Shown: positions 8,346-16,415 of the stretch, one piece after another
Layout: every line of letters starts with the position of its first letter
How positions within the stretch are numbered: position 1 is the first letter of the stretch
Assembly: GCF_000469505.1 (NCBI RefSeq)
Contig: NZ_KI272841.1
Span: 42,322 to 106,321 of the forward strand
DNA from: Leptotrichia sp. oral taxon 215 str. W9775
GTDB taxonomy: Bacteria > Fusobacteriota > Fusobacteriia > Fusobacteriales > Leptotrichiaceae
Direction of reading: 5' to 3'
Length of the DNA stretch: 64,000 bases
Notes under the pieces: generated by a model
What the model saw: the letters and a program-made list of their open reading frames with translations, nothing else
Told to the model about the DNA's origin: nothing
The model's database searches: none
Program-made: the position numbers and the translations under genes

Positions 8346-8374
8346 TTGCTTTTAAAAAATTTAAAAGGTATAAT
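8346..8374 (+). promoter_or_regulatory. deoB promoter with an inverted repeat in the spacer
   Basis: TTGCTT (8346-8351) and TATAAT (8369-8374) are 17 bp apart. The perfect inverted repeat CTTTTAAA-AAA-TTTAAAAG (8349-8367) fills the spacer and touches the -35 box. This is an ideal position for a repressor operator, but the regulator is unknown. Confidence 0.6.
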
Positions 8375-8407
8375 ATAATTAATAAATAAAGAAAGGAAAG
8401 CAGATAA

Positions 8408-9583
8408 ATGGGAAAAGTGGAAAGAGTTACAATAATAGTATTGGATAGTGTTGGAGCTGGAGAATTGCCTGATGCAAATTTATTTGATGATTGCGGATCA
8501 AATACTTTAGGAAATATGGCTAAAGCTTATGGAGGAATGAGCTTGCCAAATATGGGGAAATTAGGGCTTGGAAATATTACTGAAATTGAAGGTACACCAG
8601 CTGTTGAAAATGTAGAAGGGGCTTATGGAAGAGCTATTGAAGTATCGCATGGAAAAGATTCTACAACTGGCCACTGGGAAATTGCCGGAGTGCCATTGGA
8701 AAGACCATTTCCAAACTACCAGAATGGATTTTCAGATGAGGTTATAAAGGAATTTGAAGAAAAAACTGGAAGAAAAGTTATGTTAAATAAGCCAATTTCA
8801 GGAACTGTGGCAATTGATCAATATGGAGAAGAGCAGATAAAAACAGGAAACTGGATAGTTTACGGTTCGGCAGACCCTGTATTCCAGATTGCTGCAAATG
8901 AAGAAATTATACCATTGGAAGAACTTTACAAAGCATGTGAAATTGCACTTGAAATTTGTAATGAAAAATCACCTGTGGCAAGGGTAATTGCAAGACCTTA
9001 TGTTGGTAAAAAAGTAGGAGAATTTAAAAGAACTGCAAATAGACACGATTTCTCCATTGACCCTCCAAGAGAAAGTATGCTTGAAAGATTGGAAAAAGCT
9101 GGACTTGATGTAGTGGGAATCGGTAAGACAAGCGACCTGTTCAATGGGAAAGGAATCACAGATAACAGAAAAGCTAATCAGGATAACCTGGATGGAATTA
9201 AGAAAACAGTGGCCGCATTGAAGGAAGATACAAAAGGATTGATTTTCACTAACTTAGTTGATTTTGATGCTGTATACGGACATAGAAGAAATGTAGAAGG
9301 TTATGTAAAAGCATTAATTGAATTTGACAACTGGCTTCCTGAAATCCAAAAGAACTTGAAAGATGACGAAATCCTTATTATTACTGCGGATCATGGAAAT
9401 GACCCTACATACAAAGGAACAGACCATACAAGAGAATATATACCAATATTAATTTGTGGTAAAAATGTTAAAAAGAATGTAAATATTGGAACTAGAAAAA
9501 CTTTTGCCGATATTGCTGCAACAGTTGAAGAACTTCTATTGGGAACTGAAAAAGAAGGAAGTTTTGCTAAGGAAATATTATAA
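8408..9583 (+). CDS. deoB: Phosphopentomutase
   Basis: Cytosolic Mn2+-dependent alkaline-phosphatase-superfamily enzyme that interconverts ribose-1-phosphate (or deoxyribose-1-phosphate) and the 5-phosphate, feeding DeoC and the pentose phosphate pathway. Diagnostic stretches are IVLDSVGAGELPDA near the N-terminus, SHGKDSTTGHWEIAG with the acceptor threonine, and TADHGNDPTYKGTDHTRE near the C-terminus, where the metal-binding Asp and His residues lie. The length of 391 residues is normal. It has its own promoter, and the next gene follows after 27 bp. Confidence 0.97.
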   Translation: MGKVERVTIIVLDSVGAGELPDANLFDDCGSNTLGNMAKAYGGMSLPNMGKLGLGNITEIEGTPAVENVEGAYGRAIEVSHGKDSTTGHWEIAGVPLERPFPNYQNGFSDEVIKEFEEKTGRKVMLNKPISGTVAIDQYGEEQIKTGNWIVYGSADPVFQIAANEEIIPLEELYKACEIALEICNEKSPVARVIARPYVGKKVGEFKRTANRHDFSIDPPRESMLERLEKAGLDVVGIGKTSDLFNGKGITDNRKANQDNLDGIKKTVAALKEDTKGLIFTNLVDFDAVYGHRRNVEGYVKALIEFDNWLPEIQKNLKDDEILIITADHGNDPTYKGTDHTREYIPILICGKNVKKNVNIGTRKTFADIAATVEELLLGTEKEGSFAKEIL

Positions 9584-9610
9584 AAGGTTATTTTATCGGA
9601 AGGACTTAAT

Positions 9611-10252
9611 ATGAAAGATAGGGAACAGTGGCTAAAATGGGCCATGGAATTACAGAGTCTGTCGCAGGCAGGACTAAATTATGCAAAAGATGTGTTTGAT
9701 GTGGAAAGATATACACGGATAAGAGAAATTTCAGCAGAAATAGTGGCTCATAAAGGTGATATTCCGGTGGAAAAGGTGAAAAATCTCTTCTGCAATGAAG
9801 TCGGGTATCAGACACCTAAGATTGACTGCCGTGCCGCAGTATTTAAGGAAGACAGGGTTCTCATGGTAAAGGAAAGGGATGGGAAATGGTCGCTTCCTGG
9901 AGGCTGGGTAGATGTGGATCAGTCAGTTGCAGACAACACTGTAAAGGAAGTACTGGAAGAAGCAGGAATAAATGTAACTGCAGAAAAAATTATAGCTGTA
10001 CAGGATGGCGTGAAAAATAATTTAGGCTGTGGTTTAGGTACAGTTCCCTATGGAGTTACAAAAATTTTTGTTCTTTGCAGAATAGCTGATGATAATGAAT
10101 GTGAATTTGTAAAAAATATTGAAACATCTGAAAGAGGGTATTTTGAAATTGACAGTTTACCTGAACTTTCAGAAATAAGAAATACTGAAAAGCAGATTAG
10201 AATGTGTTTTGAAGCGTATAAATCAGATGTGTGGGAAGCATTGTTTGATTAA
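9611..10252 (+). CDS. NUDIX hydrolase with YjhB-type N-terminal domain
   Basis: A 213-residue hydrolase of nucleoside diphosphate-linked compounds. Residues 1-65 form the helical N-terminal domain found in the YjhB/ADP-sugar subgroup. The NUDIX box follows WSLPGG and reads WVDVDQSVADNTVKEVLEEAG. The first conserved glutamate is Q and the usual REU arginine is K, while the metal-binding EVLEEAG core is intact. This variant box is usual for the subgroup, so the enzyme is probably active. The substrate is unknown. Its place between deoB and deoD suggests a role in nucleotide or sugar-nucleotide turnover. Confidence 0.85.
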   Translation: MKDREQWLKWAMELQSLSQAGLNYAKDVFDVERYTRIREISAEIVAHKGDIPVEKVKNLFCNEVGYQTPKIDCRAAVFKEDRVLMVKERDGKWSLPGGWVDVDQSVADNTVKEVLEEAGINVTAEKIIAVQDGVKNNLGCGLGTVPYGVTKIFVLCRIADDNECEFVKNIETSERGYFEIDSLPELSEIRNTEKQIRMCFEAYKSDVWEALFD

Positions 10253-10306
10253 GATGTAGGCTTTGCAATTTGAATTTGTAGACTGAAAAGAGGGAAACTA
10301 TAAATT

Positions 10307-10780
10307 ATGAGAAGAAAAGACAGGGAAATAACAGATAGGGTAAAAATAAAGAAGATTATATCAGAGTGTGATTGCTGCAGATTAGGATTTAATGATAATG
10401 GAAAAGTTTATATAGTTCCCTTAAATTTTGGATTCATCGAGAGAAATGAGAAATTTATATTTTATTTTCATGGTGCAAAAACAGGAAGAAAACATGATAT
10501 AATGAAAGAAAATAACAATGTAGGTTTTGAGCTAGATACGAATCATAGAATATATGGAAAAGATGATGTTGCATGTACTTATACTTCAGCATTTCAGAGT
10601 ATTATAGGAACAGGAAAGGTTTTTATTGTTGAAGATTATGATGAAAAGGTTCAAGGACTTATTGAAATTATGAAACATAATACCGGAAAAGCAGAATGGC
10701 AATTTAATGAAAAAATGGTAAATTCTGTATGTGTATTTAAGCTGGAAGTAGAAGAACTGGCATGCAAGGAACATGAGTAG
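10307..10780 (+). CDS. Pyridoxamine 5'-phosphate oxidase-like flavoprotein (NimA-like)
   Basis: A 157-residue split-barrel protein. It begins MRRKDREITD, then has CDCCRLGFNDNGKVYIVPLNFG, a FYFHGAKTGRKHDIM segment and YTSAFQSIIGTGKV, the sequence order of the NimA/PNPOx-like group, which binds FMN. Some members reduce nitroimidazoles, but that activity cannot be assigned here. The gene lies 54 bp after the NUDIX gene in the nucleoside cluster, with a rather distant AGAGGG ribosome-binding site. Confidence 0.8.
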   Translation: MRRKDREITDRVKIKKIISECDCCRLGFNDNGKVYIVPLNFGFIERNEKFIFYFHGAKTGRKHDIMKENNNVGFELDTNHRIYGKDDVACTYTSAFQSIIGTGKVFIVEDYDEKVQGLIEIMKHNTGKAEWQFNEKMVNSVCVFKLEVEELACKEHE

Positions 10781-10836
10781 AATAGTGAATTGTGGAAATT
10801 TATTAAGGACAAACTATACATAAAAGAGGTGATATC

Positions 10837-10914
10837 TTGATTTTACCATCGGAAGAACACCAACTGAAAAATGGAAATTATTATGATGAAATAATTATGG
10901 GAATTATGTTATAA
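10837..10914 (+). CDS. Possible 25-codon ORF or gene remnant
   Basis: A TTG codon preceded by the strong AAAGAGGTGAT starts a short frame (LILPSEEHQLKNGNYYDEII and six more residues). The ribosome-binding site is better than that of many real genes nearby, which suggests either a translated leader peptide or the head of a lost gene. I recognise no family. A TATAAT box at 10910-10915, a plausible -10 for deoD, overlaps its stop codon. Confidence 0.25.
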   Translation: MILPSEEHQLKNGNYYDEIIMGIML

Positions 10915-11002
10915 TAAGATAACGTATTTATTTAGCTGAAAGCAGCCATTAAGTTATAAGAATTGGCTAAAAATATAAAAATAAAATTTAGGAGGTACAA
11001 AT

Positions 11003-11713
11003 ATGGCAACACCGCACTTAGGAGCAAAAAAGGGAGATATCGCAGAAACGGTATTATTACCGGGAGATCCGCTAAGAGCGAAATATATTGCAGAAACATT
11101 TTTGGAAGATGTAGTACAATATAACAATGTAAGAGGAATGTTAGGATTTACAGGAACTTATAAAGGAAAAAGAGTATCTGTTCAGGGAACAGGAATGGGA
11201 GTACCTTCAATAGGAATTTATACTCATGAATTAATCAATGAATATGGATGTAAAAATTTAATAAGAATAGGAACAGCAGGATCTTTACAGGAAGATGTAA
11301 AAATAAGAGATGTAGTTATTGCAATGGCTGCTTCTACAGATTCTGCAATAAACAAATTAAGATTTAACGGAGCTGACTATGCACCTACTGCAAGTGCAGA
11401 ATTACTGTTTAAAGCTTATGAAGCTGGAAAAGCAAAAGGATTGAACATGAAACCTGGAAATGTCCTTACAAGTGATACTTTTTATGGAGATGACCCTGAA
11501 GGATGGAAAAAATGGGCAAAATTTGGAGTTCTATGTGTAGAAATGGAAACTGCTCAACTGTATACGACAGCTGCAAAATTTGGAGTAAATGCATTGACTC
11601 TTTTAACAATAAGTGATTCATTAGTTACAGGAGAAGTTACTTCTGCAGAAGAAAGACAGCTTACATTCAATGACATGATTGAAGTAGCTCTTGAAAGTGC
11701 TTTAAGTTTATAG
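11003..11713 (+). CDS. deoD: Purine nucleoside phosphorylase, DeoD type
   Basis: Cytosolic enzyme that cleaves purine (deoxy)ribonucleosides with phosphate to the base and (deoxy)ribose-1-phosphate, the substrate of DeoB. It starts MATPHLGAKKGDIAETVLLP. It shows the phosphate-binding GDPLRAKYIA and GTAGSLQED motifs, the ribose-binding VEMETAQLYT, and SDSLVTGE, with the purine-contacting Asp that marks the hexameric DeoD type. The length of 236 residues is standard. A GGAGGT ribosome-binding site precedes the ATG. cdd follows after 28 bp. Confidence 0.97.
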   Translation: MATPHLGAKKGDIAETVLLPGDPLRAKYIAETFLEDVVQYNNVRGMLGFTGTYKGKRVSVQGTGMGVPSIGIYTHELINEYGCKNLIRIGTAGSLQEDVKIRDVVIAMAASTDSAINKLRFNGADYAPTASAELLFKAYEAGKAKGLNMKPGNVLTSDTFYGDDPEGWKKWAKFGVLCVEMETAQLYTTAAKFGVNALTLLTISDSLVTGEVTSAEERQLTFNDMIEVALESALSL

Positions 11714-11741
11714 GATACAGACTAATTAACAGGAGAAAATT

Positions 11742-12170
11742 ATGAAAGAAATAAATGGAAAAATGAAATTAACTGAAGAAGAAATATCCAGATACATAGA
11801 CGAAGCAAATGACATACTTAAAAATGCGTACGTTCCGTATTCTAAGTTTCCTGTTGCGGCATTACTGATTGATGAACAGGGAAGAAAATTCAGAGGAGTA
11901 AATGTGGAAAACGCTTCCTATGGGTTAGGAATATGTGCAGAAAGAAATGTAATTCCCACGGCAGTGACTGAAGGAATGAAAAAAATCAAACTGTTAGTAG
12001 TGACCGGAGGTACACCTGAACCAATTAGTCCGTGTGGTGCCTGCAGACAGGTAATTTCAGAATTTTCTGATAAGGATACAGTCATTATTCTGACAAATAA
12101 GGATAAAAAGTATAAAATATGGTCGATAAATGAATTACTGCCTTATTCATTTGGCCCTGATGATTTATAG
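11742..12170 (+). CDS. cdd: Cytidine deaminase
   Basis: Zinc enzyme that deaminates cytidine and deoxycytidine to uridine and deoxyuridine. The catalytic CAERNVIP (zinc Cys plus proton-shuttling Glu) and the second zinc motif PCGACRQV are both intact. YVPYSKFPVAALL is the usual substrate-binding start. The length of 142 residues fits the small tetrameric form. It is the last gene of the nucleoside cluster and is followed by a long-looped terminator. Confidence 0.96.
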   Translation: MKEINGKMKLTEEEISRYIDEANDILKNAYVPYSKFPVAALLIDEQGRKFRGVNVENASYGLGICAERNVIPTAVTEGMKKIKLLVVTGGTPEPISPCGACRQVISEFSDKDTVIILTNKDKKYKIWSINELLPYSFGPDDL

Positions 12171-12188
12171 GAAAATCAATAAAATATG

Positions 12189-12277
12189 AAAAAGAAACTG
12201 TTTTATAATGAAAAGTAAATAATATATTTCAATATAGGGAGTATATTTTTATAAATTATAACTCAGTTTCTTTTTTG
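12189..12277 (+). terminator. Long-looped terminator-like hairpin after cdd
   Basis: A perfect 12-bp stem (AAAAAGAAACTG at 12189-12200 with CAGTTTCTTTTT at 12264-12275) encloses a 63-nt loop. Inside, TTATAAT (12203-12209) can pair with ATTATAA (12255-12261). A T-run follows. The loop is unusually large for a simple terminator. Confidence 0.6.
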
Positions 12278-12319
12278 ATTTTAAGGATAGGTTATTGTTT
12301 AAAACAGGGGTGAAATTTT

Positions 12320-12348
12320 TTGACAAAAATATGAAAAAATATTATAAT
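12320..12348 (+). promoter_or_regulatory. Consensus sigma-70 promoter before the methyltransferase/atp cluster
   Basis: TTGACA (12320-12325) and TATAAT (12343-12348) match consensus at all twelve positions with a 17-bp spacer. It lies 44 bp upstream of the methyltransferase start and may serve atpZ and atpI as well. Confidence 0.8.
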
Positions 12349-12391
12349 TTATCAATAAAAAAGAGGAATTGAATAGAAAAGAGGTTGTGAA

Positions 12392-13117
12392 ATGCACAAG
12401 GAATTTGCTGAAGTATATGATGTTTTTATGAAACATGTGGATTATAAAGGCTGGTACAAGTTTCTTAAAACATATATTAAGACTAAGGGAGAGGTTCTCG
12501 ATCTGGGATGTGGAACAGGAGAATTTATATACAGGCTTTTAGATGACGGATTTTCAGTTACAGGAGTTGATATATCTGAAGGAATGCTTGAAATGGCTGA
12601 AAAAAAGATAAAGTCTAAAAATCTGAAAAATAATGATTATAAGCTTGTAAAGGCGGATATTGTAAATTATGAGCATAGTAATGAAGCTGATTATATTATG
12701 TGTAATTTTGATACGGTAAACTATTTTGAAAATAAGACAGAATTTAAAAAGTTTATATCAAAATCCTATAAAAATCTTAAAAAGGGCGGATACCTCATAT
12801 TTGATATTGTAACAGAAGAAATATTTGAAGAAATATTTGAAAATGGAATATTTTTAGATGAAGAGCCTGAGTATACAAGTATATGGAGATACGAAAAAAA
12901 ATCGAAAAGTAAATATTTTGTTGAAATAGATTTGTTTATAAGACAGCAGGAAGGGGATAACTTATTCAGAAAGTATAATGAACAGCATAACAAATTTATA
13001 TATGAGCCTGAATGGGTTGTGGAAACAGTTCAAAAAGCCGGTTTTGAAATTTTTGATGCTGCTACAAATCCTGATTTTGGGGAAAGCAGAATATTTTTTA
13101 TATTTAAAAAAATATAG
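12392..13117 (+). CDS. Class I SAM-dependent methyltransferase
   Basis: A 241-residue protein with motif I VLDLGCGTGEF, the acidic VTGVDISEGML and post-motif MCNFDTVNYF, all standard for the Rossmann methyltransferase fold. The second half (ESRIFFIFKKI at the end, and YEPEWVVETVQKAGF) matches the family often annotated near translation or cell-envelope genes. The substrate is unknown. It is the first gene after a consensus promoter, and atpZ begins 20 bp later, so it appears to lead the ATP synthase operon. Confidence 0.85.
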   Translation: MHKEFAEVYDVFMKHVDYKGWYKFLKTYIKTKGEVLDLGCGTGEFIYRLLDDGFSVTGVDISEGMLEMAEKKIKSKNLKNNDYKLVKADIVNYEHSNEADYIMCNFDTVNYFENKTEFKKFISKSYKNLKKGGYLIFDIVTEEIFEEIFENGIFLDEEPEYTSIWRYEKKSKSKYFVEIDLFIRQQEGDNLFRKYNEQHNKFIYEPEWVVETVQKAGFEIFDAATNPDFGESRIFFIFKKI

Positions 13118-13136
13118 ATAAATTAGGAGAAGTTAA

Positions 13137-13577
13137 ATGTCTGATATATTAAAAAAAAGCAGTAAAAGTATAAAAGAAGTAAATAAAAGAGATGATACAG
13201 CAGAAAATAAATATTTTGAAGAAAATATGAATGATGATGTTTTTTCATTGGAAAGTAATGAAGATAAGACAGAAAATGAAGATAGTGAAGAAAAAAGACA
13301 GGAAAGACTGGAAAAAATAGAAAAACGTCTTGGTAGATACGATAAGGCAAAGGAAATAAAACATAAGAAAAATAATATTCTTATGAAATATTTTCTTATA
13401 GCAACAAACATGATTTATATTTTGGCAGGGCCTATTATACTTATGCTGGGTGCATATCTTCTGCTGGAAAAATTTGTGTTTAAGAAACAGCAACCAATAG
13501 TACTCATAATATTTCTTATATTAGGGGCTTTTACAGGATACTGGTCCCTTATAAAACAGGTAAGAGATATAAAATAG
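13137..13577 (+). CDS. atpZ: AtpZ-like ATP synthase-associated membrane protein
   Basis: A 146-residue protein whose first 80 residues are highly charged and probably disordered, followed by two membrane helices (about 85-108 and 117-136). The hairpin IYILAGPIILMLGAYLLLEK ... GAFTGYWSLIKQV is the AtpZ/AtpI signature. AtpZ-type proteins are encoded next to AtpI in Na+- and H+-ATP synthase operons and have been linked to ion uptake or c-ring assembly. The long acidic/basic N-terminus is longer than usual for AtpZ. Confidence 0.8.
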   Translation: MSDILKKSSKSIKEVNKRDDTAENKYFEENMNDDVFSLESNEDKTENEDSEEKRQERLEKIEKRLGRYDKAKEIKHKKNNILMKYFLIATNMIYILAGPIILMLGAYLLLEKFVFKKQQPIVLIIFLILGAFTGYWSLIKQVRDIK

Positions 13578-13610
13578 TGAGTAGAAAATATTTGATAAAT
13601 GGAGAGAAAA

Positions 13611-14009
13611 ATGTTTGAAAATATACCTGAAATGATAAAAAGAACTTATGTAATAACAATATGTATTTCTGTTATATCACTTATTGCAGGTGTGTTATTG
13701 CAGAGGGAAGAAATATATCTGGGATTTTTTACTGGAAGTCTTATTTCCCTTTTAAATACGTATCTGTTAATATCAGGAACATATAAAATCCTTCATGTGA
13801 AATTAAATGGAAAAATTGCAGGAACACTTGAATTTATAAAGCGTATGATTGTTTTCTGTTTTGGAGTACTTTTTGTAGTATATATAAGTAAAAAGTACTA
13901 TGCAGACAGTGTTTTGTGGAATATTGCAGCAACAGGGGCAGGCAGCCTTTCCTTTAAATTTTCTATATTCATAAATAGTTTTATTTCAAAGTATATTAAG
14001 AAATCTTAA
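13611..14009 (+). CDS. atpI: ATP synthase subunit I (AtpI-like)
   Basis: A 132-residue protein with four predicted membrane helices (about 13-32, 38-58, 73-95 and 104-123) and the pattern FTGSLISLLNTYLL of the subunit I family, which assists c-ring assembly. The start is placed at ATG 13611 because GGAGAG (13601-13606) precedes it; the in-frame ATG at 13599 has no ribosome-binding site. It lies between atpZ and atpB, as in other bacteria. Confidence 0.8.
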   Translation: MFENIPEMIKRTYVITICISVISLIAGVLLQREEIYLGFFTGSLISLLNTYLLISGTYKILHVKLNGKIAGTLEFIKRMIVFCFGVLFVVYISKKYYADSVLWNIAATGAGSLSFKFSIFINSFISKYIKKS

Positions 14010-14020
14010 AAAAAATATAT

Positions 14021-14049
14021 TTGCAAAATAAAAATGATAGGAGTATAAT
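14021..14049 (+). promoter_or_regulatory. Internal promoter before atpB
   Basis: TTGCAA (14021-14026) and TATAAT (14044-14049), 17-bp spacing, about 60 bp upstream of atpB. This suggests that the structural ATP synthase genes can be expressed separately from atpZ and atpI. Confidence 0.6.
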
Positions 14050-14111
14050 AAAAAGCGGAAATTCAGATTTATACCTGATATTCCAATTTCAGAAGGAAGG
14101 GAGATGAAAGA

Positions 14112-15020
14112 ATGAAAAAGAAAATAGTTATTTCCATATTGGGGCTATTTATTTTAATGCTGGTTGTCAATATCATACTGTCACTTATTACAAGTTTTTT
14201 ACCTATAAAGTTTGTAATGCCTGACGGACTGGTAGAACCACCACATTACTATAACTTTGTTTTAGGAAAATATAATTTGAGTTTAAGCCAGACGGTTTTA
14301 AATACATGGGCAATAATGCTTTTAATAGTAATTCTTGTTAAACAGGGAGTGAAAAATATAAGTGTTACTAATCCAGGTAAAATGCAGATTATTTTAGAAG
14401 AGTATTATCATTTTATTGAAAATACATTTTTAGTTACATTTGGAAAGTATAAGAAAAAATTTATGCCGTTTTTCTCAGCATTATTTGCATTTATACTTTT
14501 TTCAAATTTAAGTCTGTTTTTATTTCCCTTTATTGTAACAGTAACTAAGGGACCCGAAGGATATACAGTAGGACACTTTTTCAGAACTCCTACAGCAGAT
14601 CCGAATACAGCGATAGGGTTATCTCTTGTGGTAGCGGTACTGTTTGTATCAGTTGGTATAAGAAAAGGTGGAGTGCTGGGTTATATAAAGAGCCTTATGC
14701 ATCCGGCGTGGTTTATGCTTCCTATAAATATCGTAGGGGAAATATCCAAAATATTGAACACTTCAATGAGATTATTTGGGAATATGCTGGCAGGACTTGT
14801 AATAGGAGGACTTTTATATAGCCTTGTAGGAAGAGGACTTATCCAGTCATGGACTCACAATGCCCTTCAGGGAAGCTTTTCATTTTCAGTAGGGTGGCCA
14901 ATGCTGATACAGCTTTATCTTGACGGATTTGTAGGAATAATACAGGCATTTGTCTTTACTATGCTGTCATCAGTATATGTTGGAGAAGTGCTTGGAGAAG
15001 AAGTAGAAGAAGAAAATTAG
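14112..15020 (+). CDS. atpB: ATP synthase Fo subunit a
   Basis: An integral membrane subunit that forms the ion half-channels against the c-ring. The essential arginine lies in NTSMRLFGNMLAGL (R220). The TADPNTAIGLSLV segment of the conserved fourth helix and the PHYYNFVLG N-terminal region are visible. The 302-residue length and at least five hydrophobic segments fit. It lies about 60 bp downstream of an internal promoter and 65 bp before atpE. Confidence 0.96.
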   Translation: MKKKIVISILGLFILMLVVNIILSLITSFLPIKFVMPDGLVEPPHYYNFVLGKYNLSLSQTVLNTWAIMLLIVILVKQGVKNISVTNPGKMQIILEEYYHFIENTFLVTFGKYKKKFMPFFSALFAFILFSNLSLFLFPFIVTVTKGPEGYTVGHFFRTPTADPNTAIGLSLVVAVLFVSVGIRKGGVLGYIKSLMHPAWFMLPINIVGEISKILNTSMRLFGNMLAGLVIGGLLYSLVGRGLIQSWTHNALQGSFSFSVGWPMLIQLYLDGFVGIIQAFVFTMLSSVYVGEVLGEEVEEEN

Positions 15021-15085
15021 AAATTATTAAGTTTTATAAATTAAAAAATATAAATAAAAACAAAAAAATAGGAGGATAAAAAGTT

Positions 15086-15322
15086 ATGGAAGGAATAGTA
15101 CAGGCAGCAGCTTTATTAGGAGCAGGAATAGCGGCAATAGGAGGAATAGGAGCAGGACTGGGGCAAGGAATTGCTACAGGATATGCGGTTGAGGCAATAT
15201 CAAGACAACCTGAAGCAAAACAGGATATAATGCAGACTTTAATTACAGGGTTGGCAATAACTGAGTCAACAGGGATTTACGCCTTGGTAATCTCATTCCT
15301 TTTAATATTCTTAAAAGGATAA
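15086..15322 (+). CDS. atpE: ATP synthase Fo subunit c, predicted Na+ type
   Basis: A 78-residue hairpin proteolipid with two membrane helices joined by the polar loop SRQPEAK. The ion-binding carboxylate E60 is followed by S61-T62 and Y65 (TESTGIYALV), and Q27 (GLGQG) sits on the first helix. These match the Na+-coordinating set (Gln32, Glu65, Ser66, Thr67, Tyr70) described for Ilyobacter tartaricus subunit c. The enzyme is therefore predicted to translocate Na+ rather than H+. An AGGAGG ribosome-binding site fits the high synthesis rate needed for a multimeric ring. Confidence 0.97.
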   Translation: MEGIVQAAALLGAGIAAIGGIGAGLGQGIATGYAVEAISRQPEAKQDIMQTLITGLAITESTGIYALVISFLLIFLKG

Positions 15323-15370
15323 TTGTGTATTAACAGTTAATGCAGTACGTAAATATTAAGGAGAAAAGAA

Positions 15371-15865
15371 ATGTCAGAAGGAGCAAAATTAGTAAATATA
15401 GATTTTACAATGGCTATTCAAATAATAAATTTTCTAGTGCTAGTTTATTTTTTCTGGAGAGTTTTTTCAAAGAAAATAGGTAAAGTCCTTGAAGATAGAA
15501 AACATCTTGCCTTATCAGAAATGGAAATAGTAGAGGAAGAAAAAGAAAAACTTGATGAACAGAAAAAAGCGATGGAAAAACTGAAAAGGGAATCAAAAAG
15601 AAGAGCCAATGAAATACTTATTAAAGCTGAGAGACAGGCAGATGAAAGAAAAGACCAGATTGTTTCTTCAGCAATGAACAATAGGGAAAGAATGATGATG
15701 AAAGCTGAAGCGGATATTGAAAAAATGCGACAGAATGCTAAATTTGAACTTCAGAAGGAAGTCGGAGAAATGGCTGTCGAGCTTGCAGAAAAAATTATTA
15801 AGCAAAATATAAATGACAAGCAGGATGAAATAATAGACAACTTTATTAATGAAATAGGAGATTAA
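15371..15865 (+). CDS. atpF: ATP synthase Fo subunit b
   Basis: A 164-residue peripheral-stalk subunit. One membrane helix near the N-terminus (about 11-31, MAIQIINFLVLVYFFWRVF) is followed by a long charged coiled coil (LEEEKEKLDEQKK-type heptads) to the C-terminus, ending ELAEKIIKQNINDKQD. It lies between atpE and atpH, with only 4 bp before atpH. Confidence 0.95.
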   Translation: MSEGAKLVNIDFTMAIQIINFLVLVYFFWRVFSKKIGKVLEDRKHLALSEMEIVEEEKEKLDEQKKAMEKLKRESKRRANEILIKAERQADERKDQIVSSAMNNRERMMMKAEADIEKMRQNAKFELQKEVGEMAVELAEKIIKQNINDKQDEIIDNFINEIGD

Positions 15866-15869
15866 CAGA

Positions 15870-16397
15870 ATGGACAAGGAGGCAATAGCTAAAAGATATG
15901 CAACGGCTATTTATGATATAGCTGAGTCTTCAGGTAAAATAGGTGAAATAAGGGAGGCACTTAATATTCTGGCTGAAAACTACAGGGAAGATGAAGATTT
16001 TAAATTATTCCTGCTGGATCCGTCAATAAAATATGACAAAAAAGTGGAATATTTACATAAATTTTTTGATTTTGTAAGTGAAGATGCCTTCAATGTAATA
16101 AAATATCTTGTAAAAAAAGGAAGAGTTGCCCTTTCTGATAAAATAAGGGACAGCTATTTAAAAATTTATTATGAGAAAAATAACAAATTGCCTGTAAATG
16201 CAACTTTTGTAAAGGAATTGTCAGAGAATCAGAGAGAGGCACTTATAAAAAAACTGGAAGGAAAATATAACAAGAAAATAGTATTAAACCTTTCTGTTGA
16301 TGAAAATCTTATAGGTGGAGGAATTATAAAAGTAGGTAATCAGGTAATAGACGGTTCAATTAAAAATCAGATTGAAAACATGAAGAAAATATTTTAG
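15870..16397 (+). CDS. atpH: ATP synthase F1 subunit delta
   Basis: A 175-residue OSCP/delta subunit that connects the peripheral stalk to the alpha3beta3 head. It starts KEAIAKRYATAIYDIA, the family signature, and ends with LIGGGIIKVGNQVIDGSI, the conserved C-terminal motif. The spacing is tight on both sides (4 and 18 bp). Confidence 0.95.
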   Translation: MDKEAIAKRYATAIYDIAESSGKIGEIREALNILAENYREDEDFKLFLLDPSIKYDKKVEYLHKFFDFVSEDAFNVIKYLVKKGRVALSDKIRDSYLKIYYEKNNKLPVNATFVKELSENQREALIKKLEGKYNKKIVLNLSVDENLIGGGIIKVGNQVIDGSIKNQIENMKKIF

Positions 16398-16415
16398 AAC
16401 AGGAGGTGTTTTTTC

